A stretch of DNA of 64,000 nucleotides from Cellulomonas sp. (GCF_015234515.1 NZ_JADGMY010000017.1:82826-146825), one strand, 5' to 3'; counted from the stretch's first letter, positions 14,606 to 22,976 are shown. Numbers and translations are program-made. Notes: generated by a model from the sequence alone, not told the origin.

Positions 14606-15703
14606 TCAGCGGGCCGAGCGGTACTGCTCCGTCAGGGGGCACTGGAACGGGTCGCGCGCCGCGAGGCCGACCGCGTTCAGGTGCCGGATGACGATCCCGT
14701 ACGACTCCAGCAGCGACGTCTCGGTGTAGGGGATGCCGCGCTCGGCGCAGAACGCCCGGACCGTCGGCTGCACCTTGCGCAGGTGCGGGCGCGGCATGCT
14801 CGGGAACAGGTGGTGCTCGATCTGGTAGTTGAGGCCACCCATGAACAGGTCGGTCAGCCGGCCGCCGCGCACGTTGCGGCTCATGAGCACCTGACGGCGC
14901 AGGAAGTCGATGCGCGAGTCCCGCGGCACGATGGGCATGCCCTTGTGGTTGGGCGCGAAGACGGCGCCCATGTAGAGGCCGAACAGCCCGAGCTGCACGC
15001 CGAGGAACGCGAACGCCATGCCGACGGGGAGCACCCAGAAGACGAGCGCGAGGTAGCCGCCGATGCGCGCGGTGACGAAGGCGATCTCCACGGGGCGCCG
15101 CTTGACGGGCCCGCGTCCGAAGATCGTCTTGACGCCTGAGATGTGCAGGTTCAGGCCCTCGAGCAGGAGCAGCGGGAAGAACAGCCAGCCCTGGCGCTGC
15201 GTGAACCACCCGACGAGCCCGGAGCGCGGCTCCTTGAGGTCCTCGGTGTGGAAGACGAGGGCACCGGTGCCGATGTCGGGGTCCGCTCCGACCTGGTTCG
15301 GCTTGGCGTGGTGCCGGGAGTGCTTGTGCTGCCACCACCCGTAGCTCATGCCCGCGTACAGGTTGGCGATCACCAGGCTGGCCCAGTCGTTCCAGCGCCC
15401 GGAGTCGAAGATCTGCCGGTGCGCGGCGTCGTGGCCGAGGAACATCACCTGGCCCAGCACGACCGCGAGGACCGCGGCCGTGACGAGCTGCCACCAGGAC
15501 GGCCCTCCGATCACGAGGGCCGCGACCAGGCCGGCCAGCAGCAGGGTGAGCACGACGAACCGCGTCCAGTAGTAGGCGTGCCGTCGACGCAGGAGTCCCG
15601 CGGCCTCGACGGTGCGGGTCAGCGCGGTGAAGTCGCTGACGACGCGATCACGGACCCGTCCACCCTCGCGGACCGCGGTCGCGGGCAGCTGCTGCATGTC
15701 CAC
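14606..15703 (-). CDS. Membrane fatty-acid (acyl-lipid) desaturase
   Basis: This 365-residue integral membrane di-iron desaturase introduces a double bond into acyl chains. The three histidine boxes are HDAAH, HSRHH (in WWQHKHSRHHAKPNQ) and QIEHH (in GGLNYQIEHHLFP); the Gln-initiated third box is typical of front-end/acyl-lipid desaturases. Two pairs of hydrophobic helices flank the boxes (WTRFVVLTLLLAGLVAALVI; YLALVFWVLPVGMAFAFLG). There is no fused cytochrome b5 domain. GTG 15703 is preferred because GAGG lies 8 nt upstream; the in-frame ATG 15697 is the next choice. Such enzymes commonly adjust membrane fluidity in the cold. Confidence 0.9.
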   Translation of the reverse strand: MDMQQLPATAVREGGRVRDRVVSDFTALTRTVEAAGLLRRRHAYYWTRFVVLTLLLAGLVAALVIGGPSWWQLVTAAVLAVVLGQVMFLGHDAAHRQIFDSGRWNDWASLVIANLYAGMSYGWWQHKHSRHHAKPNQVGADPDIGTGALVFHTEDLKEPRSGLVGWFTQRQGWLFFPLLLLEGLNLHISGVKTIFGRGPVKRRPVEIAFVTARIGGYLALVFWVLPVGMAFAFLGVQLGLFGLYMGAVFAPNHKGMPIVPRDSRIDFLRRQVLMSRNVRGGRLTDLFMGGLNYQIEHHLFPSMPRPHLRKVQPTVRAFCAERGIPYTETSLLESYGIVIRHLNAVGLAARDPFQCPLTEQYRSAR

Positions 15704-15839
15704 GGCGCCTACCTCGTCCAGGTCATCGTCGCGGGGCCGCCGAGGCGTCCGGGGGCGGGGGAGCACTGGGCAGGCATGAAGCCCTCCTTCGGGTGCGCGA
15801 TGCGGGTCCGCGGGACGGTCGTCGTCCTGGACGGGCCCG

Positions 15840-15845
15840 ATCGTA
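15840..15845 (-). promoter_or_regulatory. Possible -10 of the desaturase gene
   Basis: TACGAT on the minus strand fits TANNNT and would give a leader of about 130 nt, long enough for temperature-dependent control. There is no clear -35, so this is weak. Confidence 0.3.
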
Positions 15846-16104
15846 CGGGTGCGTACGGCAAACCGCCCACAGGGTCCGGTGGATTCACTCGGGTGTGGCA
15901 GGGGCGGCCGTGACGGCCCGCGCCGCGCCGTCACCCCGCCGCGCGCGTGCGGCAGACGACGAGGTCACCGGGCGTCGTGGACCGGGCGATGCCGCCACCA
16001 GGAGACTGCCTCAGGACGCGACCGGCAGGGGTGTGCAGGCTGCAACCGGCACCTCGGGGTGCCAAGGTCGGTCGTCCTCGCGCGGTGAGCCAGCGCGGCG
16101 GCGT

Positions 16105-16124
16105 CAGCCCGCACGTGCGGGCTG
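16105..16124. repeat. Perfect 20-bp palindrome
   Basis: The two 10-nt halves (16105-16114 and 16115-16124) are exactly complementary with no loop. As RNA it could fold only with a few central bases unpaired. It may be a protein-binding site or a relic terminator; nothing next to it decides this. Confidence 0.6.
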
Positions 16125-16291
16125 GCCCGGGCCGTTGCTGAGGCGCTCCCGCGGCGCCTGCCGTGGCCGCGGTCGTCCAGCGCGTGGAGCGACTCTCGTC
16201 CTCACGCAGGCCGTGACCCATCTCGGCTGGTGCACCGGGGAGTGGGTGGTCGACCCCGTCGTGGCGTCGGGTGCACCGAGCAGGCACCGTT

Positions 16292-16310
16292 TTGACATAA
16301 TGCACATTAT
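16292..16310. promoter_or_regulatory. AT-rich inverted repeat overlapping a consensus TTGACA
   Basis: ATAATG (16297-16302) and CATTAT (16305-16310) flank a CA dinucleotide, and TTGACA (16292-16297) runs into the left arm. In this very GC-rich context a 6-bp AT-rich palindrome is striking and looks like an operator for a winged-helix repressor. No regulator gene is adjacent, and no clear -10 follows 17 nt downstream on the plus strand. Confidence 0.5.
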
Positions 16311-16363
16311 CGGCGTTGGGGACGTGCGTCCGGGAGCGGTGACGCTACAGCCGCACAGGACCG

Positions 16364-16806
16364 CTAGAGCGCCGCAGCGAGCGCCCTGGCGCGCTCGGCG
16401 ATCGCGTCGACGTCGGCCGGCAGTCCCGGTTCGAACGGCAGCGCGAGCCGGTCCTTGCTCTTGTCGCGGTAGCGCGGGATCACGTGCAGGTGGAAGTGGA
16501 AGACGGTCTGCCACGCGACGGGCCCCGAGCAGTTGAGCAGGTTGACGCCGTCGGCGCCGAGCTCGGACAGGACGGCCCGGGCGATCCGCTGCGCCGCCAG
16601 CGTGGTGGCGGCAAGGTCCTCCGCGGGGATGTCCAGCAGGTCCACGCTGTGCCGCTTCGGGATGACCAGCAGGTGGCCGTCGAGCCCGGGTCGATGTCCA
16701 TGAAGGCGAAGGTCGTCGCGTCCTCGGCGACCTTCGCGCACGGGACCGTCCCCGCCACGATGCCGCAGAACACGCACTCGGGCGTCGATCCAGTGGTGTT
16801 CGTCAC
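16364..16806 (-). pseudogene. HIT-family nucleotide hydrolase gene with a single-base frameshift
   Basis: The product would be a ~147-residue histidine-triad hydrolase acting on nucleotide-linked substrates. The N-terminal part (TPECVFCGIVAGTVPCAKV to FAFMDIDPG) is in one frame, and the rest (GHLLVIPKRHSVDLLDIPAEDL; triad HFHLHVIPR) is in another. The break is near 16680-16684, where one base appears to be missing after the DIDPGS codons; adding one base restores a full-length family match. All known catalytic residues are present on the two sides, so the fault is recent or a sequencing error. GTG 16806 is the start, with a TAGCAT -10 seven nt upstream (leaderless). Confidence 0.8.
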
Positions 16807-16813
16807 GTCAGGG

Positions 16814-16819
16814 ATGCTA
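16814..16819 (-). promoter_or_regulatory. -10 element of the leaderless HIT gene
   Basis: TAGCAT on the minus strand ends 7 nt before GTG 16806, with no Shine-Dalgarno sequence between them. Confidence 0.5.
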
Positions 16820-16996
16820 GCGGGCCGACGTTCCCGTGGGGTGGCCGTCTGTGCTCGCCGACCCGCGTCGCGGCGACGCGTGCAGCACGGGACGACCTGC
16901 GCGGTGAGCCGACCACAGGCCAGCCCTGCGAGGGGCGCGCCCACAGATGTGGCGGAGACCCACCGCGGCCTGCCCGTCGGCCAGCACCCTCGAGTC

Positions 16997-17449
16997 ATGG
17001 ACAGCGACGACTCCCCCGGCTGGGCCGCACCGGGGCCGGACGACGACCTCCCCGCACTGCCGACGCACCCGTTGCGCGACGTCGACGACATCCTCCAGGT
17101 GATGCTGTCGCTCGTCGGTCCGGAGCGTGCCGGTCCCCCGGCGCTCTGGCTCGTGCTGCTCGACGTCCACGGCATGATGCTGCCGGTCGTGCTGCCGCTC
17201 GTCGGTATCCCGCTGCAGCCGGACCCTGCCCAGGTGCGTCAGGTGCTTCTCGCGATGAGCGACATCCTGACGCACGACGCCCCCGGCGGTTCGATCGCCG
17301 TCGCGATCGTGCGTGCCGCCGGGGGTGATCGGGGCGCGTTCGAGCGCGCGTGGGAGCACGCGCTGCGTGCCGCGAGCGACGACCGTGGTCTGCGGGTGAG
17401 CGCCGTCGTGGCGATCGGTGAGCACCGCGCACGCGTCCTGCCACCGTGA
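16997..17449 (+). CDS. Conserved-looking protein of unknown function
   Basis: This 150-residue protein has no family I recognise. It begins with a Pro/Asp-rich segment (GPDDDLPALPTHPLRDVDD) followed by an alternating alpha/beta pattern: PALWLVLLDVHGMMLPVVLP, LLAMSDILTHDAPGGSIAVAIVRAAGGD, FERAWEHALRAA and LRVSAVVAIGEHRARVLPP. The final stretch resembles a small Rossmann-like domain, but no catalytic motif is visible. There is no signal peptide. ATG 16997 has no clear ribosome-binding site. The amino-acid composition and third-position GC bias are those of a real gene, and it faces the aldo/keto reductase gene convergently. Confidence 0.7.
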   Translation: MDSDDSPGWAAPGPDDDLPALPTHPLRDVDDILQVMLSLVGPERAGPPALWLVLLDVHGMMLPVVLPLVGIPLQPDPAQVRQVLLAMSDILTHDAPGGSIAVAIVRAAGGDRGAFERAWEHALRAASDDRGLRVSAVVAIGEHRARVLPP

Positions 17450-17486
17450 GCGTCCAGGTGCGACGGCTCCCGCCCGCTACCCGGCG

Positions 17487-18440
17487 TCAGACCGGCCCGG
17501 GCGACGCGTCGTCGATGGCGGCGAGCTGCTCGAGCGTCGGCTCCCACAGCGCGGCCGCGACGTTCGCGCGCACCTGCTCGGGCGTGCGCGCACCGGAGAT
17601 GATCGACGCGACCCCCGGCTGTGCCGCCAGCCCACCGAGCGCGACGGTCGGCAGGTCGACGCCCCAGTCGTCGGCCAGCGCGGCCAGCGCCTCGATGCGG
17701 TCGAAGTCGGCGGCGGCGAGTCGGTGCGGCATGCGCGAGAGCCGGCTGCCCGCGGGTGCGTCCTGCCCCCGTCGGTACTTGCCGGTCAGCAGGCCGGAGG
17801 CGAGCGGGACGTACGGCAGGATGCCGACGCCCACGTGCTCCGCGGCGGGGACGAGGTCTGCCTCGACGCTCCGGTCCAGCAGGTTGTACCGGTTCTGCGC
17901 GGAGACGAACGGCGACGTCCCTGCCGTGCGGGCCGCCCAGTCGGCGTCGACGACCTGCCAGGCCGCGAGGTTCGACGAGCCGAGGTACCGGACCTTGCCC
18001 TCCACGACGAGCTCGTGCAGCGCTGCGAGCGTCTCCTCGACCGGGGTCGCCGGGTCCGGGCTGTGCAGCTGGTAGAGGTCGACGTGGTCGGTGCCGAGAC
18101 GACGCAGCGATCCCTCGATCGCTCGTCGGACGTACCGGCGTGACCCGCGCGCACCCCAGTCGGCGCCGTTCAGTCCCCCGGCGTCGAGACCGAACTTCGT
18201 CGCGACCACGACGTCGTCGCGACGACCCTTCAGCGCGGCGCCGAGGAGTTCCTCGCTCTGCCCGGGCACTCCCCCGTACACGTCGGCGGTGTCGAAGAGC
18301 GTGACGCCCGCGTCGAGCGCCGCGCCGACGACCTCGCCCACCTGTTCGGGTGGGAGCGTTGCGCCGAACGTGTTGCACCCCAGGCCGGCCGTCGAGACGG
18401 CCAGACCGCTGTCGCCGAGCCGGCGGATCGTCATGGTCAT
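17487..18440 (-). CDS. Aldo/keto reductase
   Basis: This 317-residue NAD(P)H-dependent oxidoreductase has the aldo/keto reductase barrel. The catalytic tetrad is visible: Asp and Tyr in LFDTADVYGG, Lys in VVVATKFG, and His in LYQLHSPDP. The cofactor region appears late as SIISGARTPEQVRANV. The order and the N-terminus (MTIRRLGDSGLAVSTAGLGCNTFG) match the oxidoreductases often annotated as L-glyceraldehyde-3-phosphate reductase-like (YghZ) or tas-like; the substrate is unknown. ATG 18440 is chosen because a TAGGCT -10 ends 7 nt before it. Confidence 0.92.
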   Translation of the reverse strand: MTMTIRRLGDSGLAVSTAGLGCNTFGATLPPEQVGEVVGAALDAGVTLFDTADVYGGVPGQSEELLGAALKGRRDDVVVATKFGLDAGGLNGADWGARGSRRYVRRAIEGSLRRLGTDHVDLYQLHSPDPATPVEETLAALHELVVEGKVRYLGSSNLAAWQVVDADWAARTAGTSPFVSAQNRYNLLDRSVEADLVPAAEHVGVGILPYVPLASGLLTGKYRRGQDAPAGSRLSRMPHRLAAADFDRIEALAALADDWGVDLPTVALGGLAAQPGVASIISGARTPEQVRANVAAALWEPTLEQLAAIDDASPGPV

Positions 18441-18447
18441 GCGCACC

Positions 18448-18453
18448 AGCCTA
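18448..18453 (-). promoter_or_regulatory. -10 element of leaderless aldo/keto reductase gene
   Basis: TAGGCT on the minus strand ends 7 nt before ATG 18440, and no ribosome-binding site intervenes. Confidence 0.55.
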
Positions 18454-18604
18454 GGCAGACGGGATGACGTGGCACTGCCGCTCACCCGTGCGGACCACGG
18501 CACGGACCAAATCCCTGTGAGTGGGGCTCCCCTCCCCCGGCCTGGCGCGCGACCGGTCCGCGTTCCTGCCACAGTGTGTGTTCACCAGACCTTCACGGCG
18601 GGAC

Positions 18605-18630
18605 GGAACATCGCAGTCCCCGACCACGTT
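18605..18630 (+). promoter_or_regulatory. Sigma-R-like promoter of rbpA
   Basis: GGAAC (18605-18609) and GTT (18628-18630) are separated by exactly 18 nt, matching the GGAAY-N18-GTT consensus of the disulfide-stress sigma factor SigR/SigH. The rbpA gene of Streptomyces has such a promoter. Transcription would start near 18637, about 80 nt before the ATG. Confidence 0.65.
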
Positions 18631-18719
18631 GGAGCATCAGGCAGCAGATCGATTCGATTCACGACCCGGCACGGCTCGGCACCCCGAGCCGACGGGACGA
18701 CACGGCACGGAGGTCCACC

Positions 18720-19064
18720 ATGGCCAACAGGTCCCTGCGCGGCATGCGCATCGGGTCCCACAGCATGGAGACCGAGGAGGGCGTCGACTTCGCCCCTCGG
18801 CTCCAGGCTCACTACGACTGCCCCAACGGGCACACCATCATCCTGCCGTTCTCGGTGGAGGCCGACGTCCCCGTCGTGTGGGAGTGCCGCTGCGGTGCCG
18901 AGGCTCTCCTGCGGGACGCCGACCAGCCCGAGGCGAAGGCCGGCAAGCCGCCGCGTACGCACTGGGACATGCTCCTGGAGCGCCGCACGGTCAACGAGCT
19001 GCAGGAGCTGCTCGACGAGCGTCTCGGCCTGCTGCGCGCCGGCAAGCTGCGCCGCAGCGCCTGA
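18720..19064 (+). CDS. rbpA: RNA polymerase-binding protein RbpA
   Basis: This 114-residue protein binds RNA polymerase and the principal sigma factor and stabilises the open complex; it is confined to Actinobacteria. The N-terminal tail (ANRSLRGMRIGSHSMETEEG) leads into the core domain (YDCPNGHTIILPFSVEADVP, VVWECRCGAEALL) with the Cys pairs of zinc-binding homologues. The basic linker (AKAGKPPRTHWDML) and C-terminal sigma-interaction helix (LERRTVNELQELLDERLGLL) follow. GGAGG lies 7 nt before the ATG. It is a monocistronic gene ended by a strong hairpin. Confidence 0.96.
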   Translation: MANRSLRGMRIGSHSMETEEGVDFAPRLQAHYDCPNGHTIILPFSVEADVPVVWECRCGAEALLRDADQPEAKAGKPPRTHWDMLLERRTVNELQELLDERLGLLRAGKLRRSA

Positions 19065-19093
19065 CGCACGGGCTCGCGCCCGCTGGAACACGA

Positions 19094-19125
19094 CGACGCC
19101 CCGGTGGTCAGCCACCGGGGCGTCG
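19094..19125. terminator. Hairpin terminator between rbpA and lnt
   Basis: Two 14-nt arms (19094-19107 and 19112-19125) are perfectly complementary around a TCAG loop. The hairpin is 29 nt after the rbpA stop and 44 nt from the end of the convergent lnt gene, so it likely works in both directions. Confidence 0.8.
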
Positions 19126-19169
19126 CTCTGCGTGCAGGCTGATCCCCTGCCGCCAGGTTCTCCTGCGAC

Positions 19170-20738
19170 TCAGGCGGGGCCGTCGGGACGCTGGTCGCGC
19201 GGCAGCCGCGCCGCCCCCACGATGCCCGCCAGGACGATCCACACGGCCAGCACGTCGGCCGTCAGCGCGGGCCAGTCCCCCGCTCGCGTCGCGGGCGTCA
19301 GCGACTCCCGCAGCGGCAGCGAGGCCACCATCTGGTCGGCCGTGAACAGCTCGGTGCGCTGCATCACGGCGCCGTTGGGGGCGATCATCGCGCTGACCCC
19401 GACCGTCGAGATCTGCACGGTGGCGCGACCATGCTCGATGGCCCGGAGCCGCGACATCGCCAGCTGCTGCGTCGACTCGTCCGACCACCCGAACGACGCG
19501 TTGTTGGTCTGCACGACCAGCAGCTCACCGCCCTCGGCCACCGACTCCCGGACGATCGCGTCGTACGCCACCTCGAAGCAGATGACGTCGCCGATCACGA
19601 CCGTGCGCCCGAGGCGGGGCGAGTCGACCGGCACCACCCCGGGTTCGGTGCCCGGCAGCATGTCGCGCGTGACGAGGTCGACCGCGTCGGAGAAGTGGCG
19701 CACGAACGAGCGCATCGGGATGTACTCGGCGAACGGCGCGGGACGTTGCTTCGAGTACGTCGCGACGGGTCCCACGCCCGGCTCCCACAGGACGGCGGTG
19801 TTGTAGCGGCCGCCGGACTCCGGGTACTGCACGGTGCCCACAAGCAGCGGTGCGGCGACCTCCTGCGCGACGCCGTCGATGAGGCCGGCGGCCTCCTCGT
19901 CGACCTGCGGGTCGATGTCCGTCCCGTTCTCGGGCCACAGGACGACGTCGAGGTCGCCCGGCGCCACCTGGTCCAGCAGCGCGCGCGTCCCGGCGACGTG
20001 GTTGTCGAGGACCTGGCGCCGCTCGCCGAACGCGTCGAGCCGCCCGGGGTCGGGGACGTTGCCCTGGACGGCACCGACACGAAGCGTCCCTGTCTGCGCG
20101 ACCGTGTCGAGCGGGATCAGCAACGAGGCCAGGATGACGCCGCCTGCGGCGGCGAGCGCACCCAGGGTCCGCCCCAGCGCGAGCTGCCGGGCGGCCAGCA
20201 CCGCCCTCGCCAGCAGCACGCCGAGGGCCGCCACGACGCCGGAGAGCAGCGGGGTCCCTCCCAGCCACATGAAGGCGGCGAGCGGCGAGTCCGCCTGGGA
20301 GAAGGCGAGCCGCCCCCAGGGGAAGCCTCCGAACGGCCACGTCGAGCGCAGCTCCTCGGCGCCGACCCACAGCAGCACGAACGCGAGCAGCTGCCACGCG
20401 CCGCTGCGCCACACCGCGTGTCCCCTGCGGGCCCACGCCCAGGCGGCGCCGAACAGGGCGACGTACGACGCCTCGAGCACGGTCAGGGCGAGCCACGGGA
20501 CGGGTCCCACGGCGTCGTCGGCCCAGGTGATCATCGGGCCGAAGCAGGCCAGTCCCCAGACGAGTCCCACGAGCGCGTTCCAGCGCGCCGAGTCCCGGCG
20601 CAGCGCGAGGTAGAGCAGGGCCATGCCCACCGGGGCGAGGGCCGGCCACCCGGGGTCCGGGAAGGCCAGCCGCGTGACCCAGCCGCCTGCGGCGGCGAGC
20701 ACGAGCGTCAGCCAGCGTGCGGACGGCGGGAGGGGCAC
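19170..20738 (-). CDS. lnt: Apolipoprotein N-acyltransferase
   Basis: This 522-residue membrane protein would add the third acyl chain to the N-terminal Cys of lipoproteins. Six or more hydrophobic helices cover residues 1-210, and a nitrilase-like periplasmic domain follows. The catalytic triad is visible as Glu in VVLWPENGTD, Lys in TYSKQRPAPFAEYIP, and Cys in VIGDVICFEVAYD. A last helix (LTADVLAVWIVLAGIVGAA) closes the protein. There is no fused polyprenol-phosphate-mannose synthase domain, unlike Ppm1 of some mycobacteria. GTG 20738 is supported by a TAACCT -10 six nt upstream. Confidence 0.92.
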   Translation of the reverse strand: MPLPPSARWLTLVLAAAGGWVTRLAFPDPGWPALAPVGMALLYLALRRDSARWNALVGLVWGLACFGPMITWADDAVGPVPWLALTVLEASYVALFGAAWAWARRGHAVWRSGAWQLLAFVLLWVGAEELRSTWPFGGFPWGRLAFSQADSPLAAFMWLGGTPLLSGVVAALGVLLARAVLAARQLALGRTLGALAAAGGVILASLLIPLDTVAQTGTLRVGAVQGNVPDPGRLDAFGERRQVLDNHVAGTRALLDQVAPGDLDVVLWPENGTDIDPQVDEEAAGLIDGVAQEVAAPLLVGTVQYPESGGRYNTAVLWEPGVGPVATYSKQRPAPFAEYIPMRSFVRHFSDAVDLVTRDMLPGTEPGVVPVDSPRLGRTVVIGDVICFEVAYDAIVRESVAEGGELLVVQTNNASFGWSDESTQQLAMSRLRAIEHGRATVQISTVGVSAMIAPNGAVMQRTELFTADQMVASLPLRESLTPATRAGDWPALTADVLAVWIVLAGIVGAARLPRDQRPDGPA

Positions 20739-20744
20739 CGCAGC

Positions 20745-20750
20745 AGGTTA
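20745..20750 (-). promoter_or_regulatory. -10 element of leaderless lnt
   Basis: TAACCT on the minus strand ends 6 nt before GTG 20738; no Shine-Dalgarno sequence is present. Confidence 0.55.
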
Positions 20751-21269
20751 CGTCAGCGACAGGCTGAGTCGGGTTGGCGGACTGCGGCGCGCTGTCCGGG
20801 AACCCCGGCGCACCGCGGCACGACCGTGTGGACCGCGGCGTGCACCGCACTGGACGCGCCGACGGCGGTGCCGACTGCCTCGCCGGACCGACCTGCCGGA
20901 CCGCACGGCCGGCCCGACCGACCGGCCCGCGCGCCCTTCGTACCGGCGAGGACGAGTCCTGCCGTTTTCTGTTGAGCGCGCGGACCCGGTCGGAGCTCGG
21001 ACCGTGCGACACCGGTCAGCGGTACGTGTGGATCCCCCGGTGCCCGCAACGACGGGCCACTGCGAAACTACCCCCCTGGCCCTTCGTGTCAAGGGGACGT
21101 CCGGCCTGGTCAGGAGGATCGACCCAGGCCACAGCGTCCGCTTCGACCGATCAGGGGACTCTTCACCCGGCGTGTCGTCCGCGTGTCGCGATTCGGTGCG
21201 ACCGGGACGATTCGCCACCGCCCGCGATCGCCGCCGATATTTCACCCGCCGTCCGGCGAGCGGCGCACG
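20751..21269. other. Gene-free stretch upstream of lnt
   Basis: About 520 bp carry no frame with protein-like composition. The middle (roughly 20885-20940) is low-complexity sequence built from CGACC, CCGG and GACCG units. A small AT-rich patch (GATATTTCA) lies at 21236-21244. No terminator, repeat or RNA gene is evident. Confidence 0.5.
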
Positions 21270-22901
21270 TCAGGCCAGCACGTCGTGCAGGACGACCCCG
21301 GCGCGCACGGTCCGCAGGCACCGGGGCGCGGGCTCGTCGGGGCCCAGGTCCGGCAGCAGGGGGCTGCCGGCACGCGGGTCCGCACTCCACGTCGAGGTCC
21401 GCGACGCCTGGACGACGAGGTGCTCCGCCTGCCACACGGCGAGGTGCGCCGGCGCACCGACCCGCAGCTCGCCGGCGCCGCTGTGATCCAGCCCGGCGAG
21501 CCGCCACCCACCACGGGTCGCGGCGCGGAACGCTGCCCGGACCGAGATCCGCTGGTCGGCCTCGTGGTGCGCCGAGGCGCCACGCACACCGGCCCACGGG
21601 TCGAGCGGCGTCACGGGCGCGTCGGAACCCAGTGCGAGGGGCACACCCGCCGCTGCCAGGTCCGCGAACGGGTTGAGGGACGCGGCCCGCCCGCGACCGA
21701 GCCGCCTCGCGTACGTGCCGTCCGGCCCACCCCACAGGGTGTCGAAGGCAGGCTGCACGGACAGTCGCAGGCCCAGGAGCACCATCTGCGCCAACGAGTG
21801 CGCGTCGACCATCTCGGCGTGCTCCACGCGGTGACCCGCGGCCGCGATCGCCGCCGTGCCCTCGACGTCCGCAGCGGTGCGCATCCCCAGCAGGAGCTCG
21901 TCCAGCGCGCGGTCGCCGATGACGTGGAACGCCGCGTGGCTCCCGGCGCGCGTCACGGCCGTGACGTGGTTCGCGATCTGCTCGGCCGACAGCTGAAGCG
22001 AACCCGAGGTGCCGGGCGCGTCGGCGTACGGCTGGCGCAGGGCGGCGGTCCGTGAGCCGATGGACCCGTCGACGTTGAGGTCGCCCCCGATCCCCGTCAG
22101 GCCCGGCAGGTCCGCCAGGAGCGCGCGGGCGTCGTCCACCGTCACGCACTGCTCGGCGCGGTACCCGATGACGAGCGGCAGCCCCGAGGCGGCGTCCGCG
22201 GTGGTCGTCAGGAGCTCACGCAGCCCGTCGCGGGTGTCGACGTGGGGGGCGGACTGCTCGTGGACGGAGACGATGCCCTGCGCCGCGGCCCGTGCGAGGG
22301 CGTCGCGGTACAGCTCGCTGCGTTCGTGGGGGCCGACGGCCCGCGCCACGTCGCGCGCGGCGTGGTGCGCGGCACCCGTGACGCGGCCGTCGTCCGACCA
22401 GCCGGGCAGGTGCCGCAGCCCGGCGAGGTCGGCCAGCGCGCTGGAGACCACGGCGGAGTGCACATCGACGCGCGCCAGGTAGACCGGCAGGCCCTGCCCG
22501 GCGACGTCGAGCTCCTGCCGGGACGGGGGCCGTCCTTCGGGCCACGTGGTCTCGTCCCACCTCGTGCCGTGCACGACGCGGCGGTCCCCCGGGGCGCGGG
22601 TCGCTGCCACACGGGCGACGGCGTCCAGCGCCGCGGCCGCGCTCGATACTCCCCCGGCCGCCGTCAGGTCCAGCCCCGCAGCGGCCAGGGCGGTCTCGAG
22701 GAGGTGCACGTGGGCGTCGACGAACCCGGGCGCCACCAGCGCGCCCCGCAGCTCGACGACCTCGTCGACGCCGGCGACGAGGCCGTCAGCGGTGTCGTCC
22801 GAGCCGAGCCAGGCGATCACCCCGTCGTCGACGAGCAGCGCCTCGGCGAAGGGGTCCGTGGGAGAGTGCACGACGCCGTGCCGGTAGAGGGTCGAGGTCA
22901 C
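21270..22901 (-). CDS. Amidohydrolase family 3 protein (YtcJ-like)
   Basis: This 543-residue metal-dependent hydrolase has the composite-domain amidohydrolase layout: an N-terminal beta segment, APGFVDAHVHLLE (first metal His pair), DWAGL-type spacing, FHVIGDRALDELLLGM, AGHRVEHAEMVD, ALGSDAPVTPLDPWAGV (metal Asp) and a C-terminal beta sandwich (GELRVGAPAHLAVW). Family members hydrolyse amide or imine bonds of small molecules, and the substrate here is unknown. A longer reading from GTG 22922 exists, but a TATCGT -10 overlaps it, so GTG 22901 is taken as a leaderless start. It stands between lnt and helY. Confidence 0.87.
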   Translation of the reverse strand: MTSTLYRHGVVHSPTDPFAEALLVDDGVIAWLGSDDTADGLVAGVDEVVELRGALVAPGFVDAHVHLLETALAAAGLDLTAAGGVSSAAAALDAVARVAATRAPGDRRVVHGTRWDETTWPEGRPPSRQELDVAGQGLPVYLARVDVHSAVVSSALADLAGLRHLPGWSDDGRVTGAAHHAARDVARAVGPHERSELYRDALARAAAQGIVSVHEQSAPHVDTRDGLRELLTTTADAASGLPLVIGYRAEQCVTVDDARALLADLPGLTGIGGDLNVDGSIGSRTAALRQPYADAPGTSGSLQLSAEQIANHVTAVTRAGSHAAFHVIGDRALDELLLGMRTAADVEGTAAIAAAGHRVEHAEMVDAHSLAQMVLLGLRLSVQPAFDTLWGGPDGTYARRLGRGRAASLNPFADLAAAGVPLALGSDAPVTPLDPWAGVRGASAHHEADQRISVRAAFRAATRGGWRLAGLDHSGAGELRVGAPAHLAVWQAEHLVVQASRTSTWSADPRAGSPLLPDLGPDEPAPRCLRTVRAGVVLHDVLA

Positions 22902-22909
22902 ATCGGCCC

Positions 22910-22915
22910 ACGATA
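22910..22915 (-). promoter_or_regulatory. -10 element of leaderless amidohydrolase gene
   Basis: TATCGT on the minus strand ends 8 nt before GTG 22901. It lies inside the longer reading frame, which argues against the upstream start. Confidence 0.5.
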
Positions 22916-22976
22916 GAGCCACCCGGACGCTCGTGGCGTGCGCGGGTCGGACAGGTGTCCGACGCCACTTTCCCGC

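Larger units (their letters stand above)
15704..16363. other. 660-bp stretch without a convincing gene
   Basis: This gap lies between the start of the desaturase gene and the end of the HIT gene. It holds a weak -10 (15840-15845), a perfect 20-bp palindrome (16105-16124) and an AT-rich inverted repeat with TTGACA (16292-16310). The open frames inside have shadow-like Arg/Pro/Gly composition, so no protein is called. Confidence 0.5.

Noticed and set aside
15931..16305. 124-residue minus-strand frame in the gap before the desaturase gene
   Set aside because: It starts inside the AT-rich palindrome, has no ribosome-binding site and no protein-like pattern.
20748..21245. 165-residue minus-strand frame upstream of lnt
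   Set aside because: Its composition is almost entirely Arg, Gly, Ser, Thr and Pro with no hydrophobic core, and it overlaps the lnt promoter.
22902..22922. Upstream GTG start of the amidohydrolase
   Set aside because: A TATCGT -10 element lies within this extension, so it is probably not transcribed.
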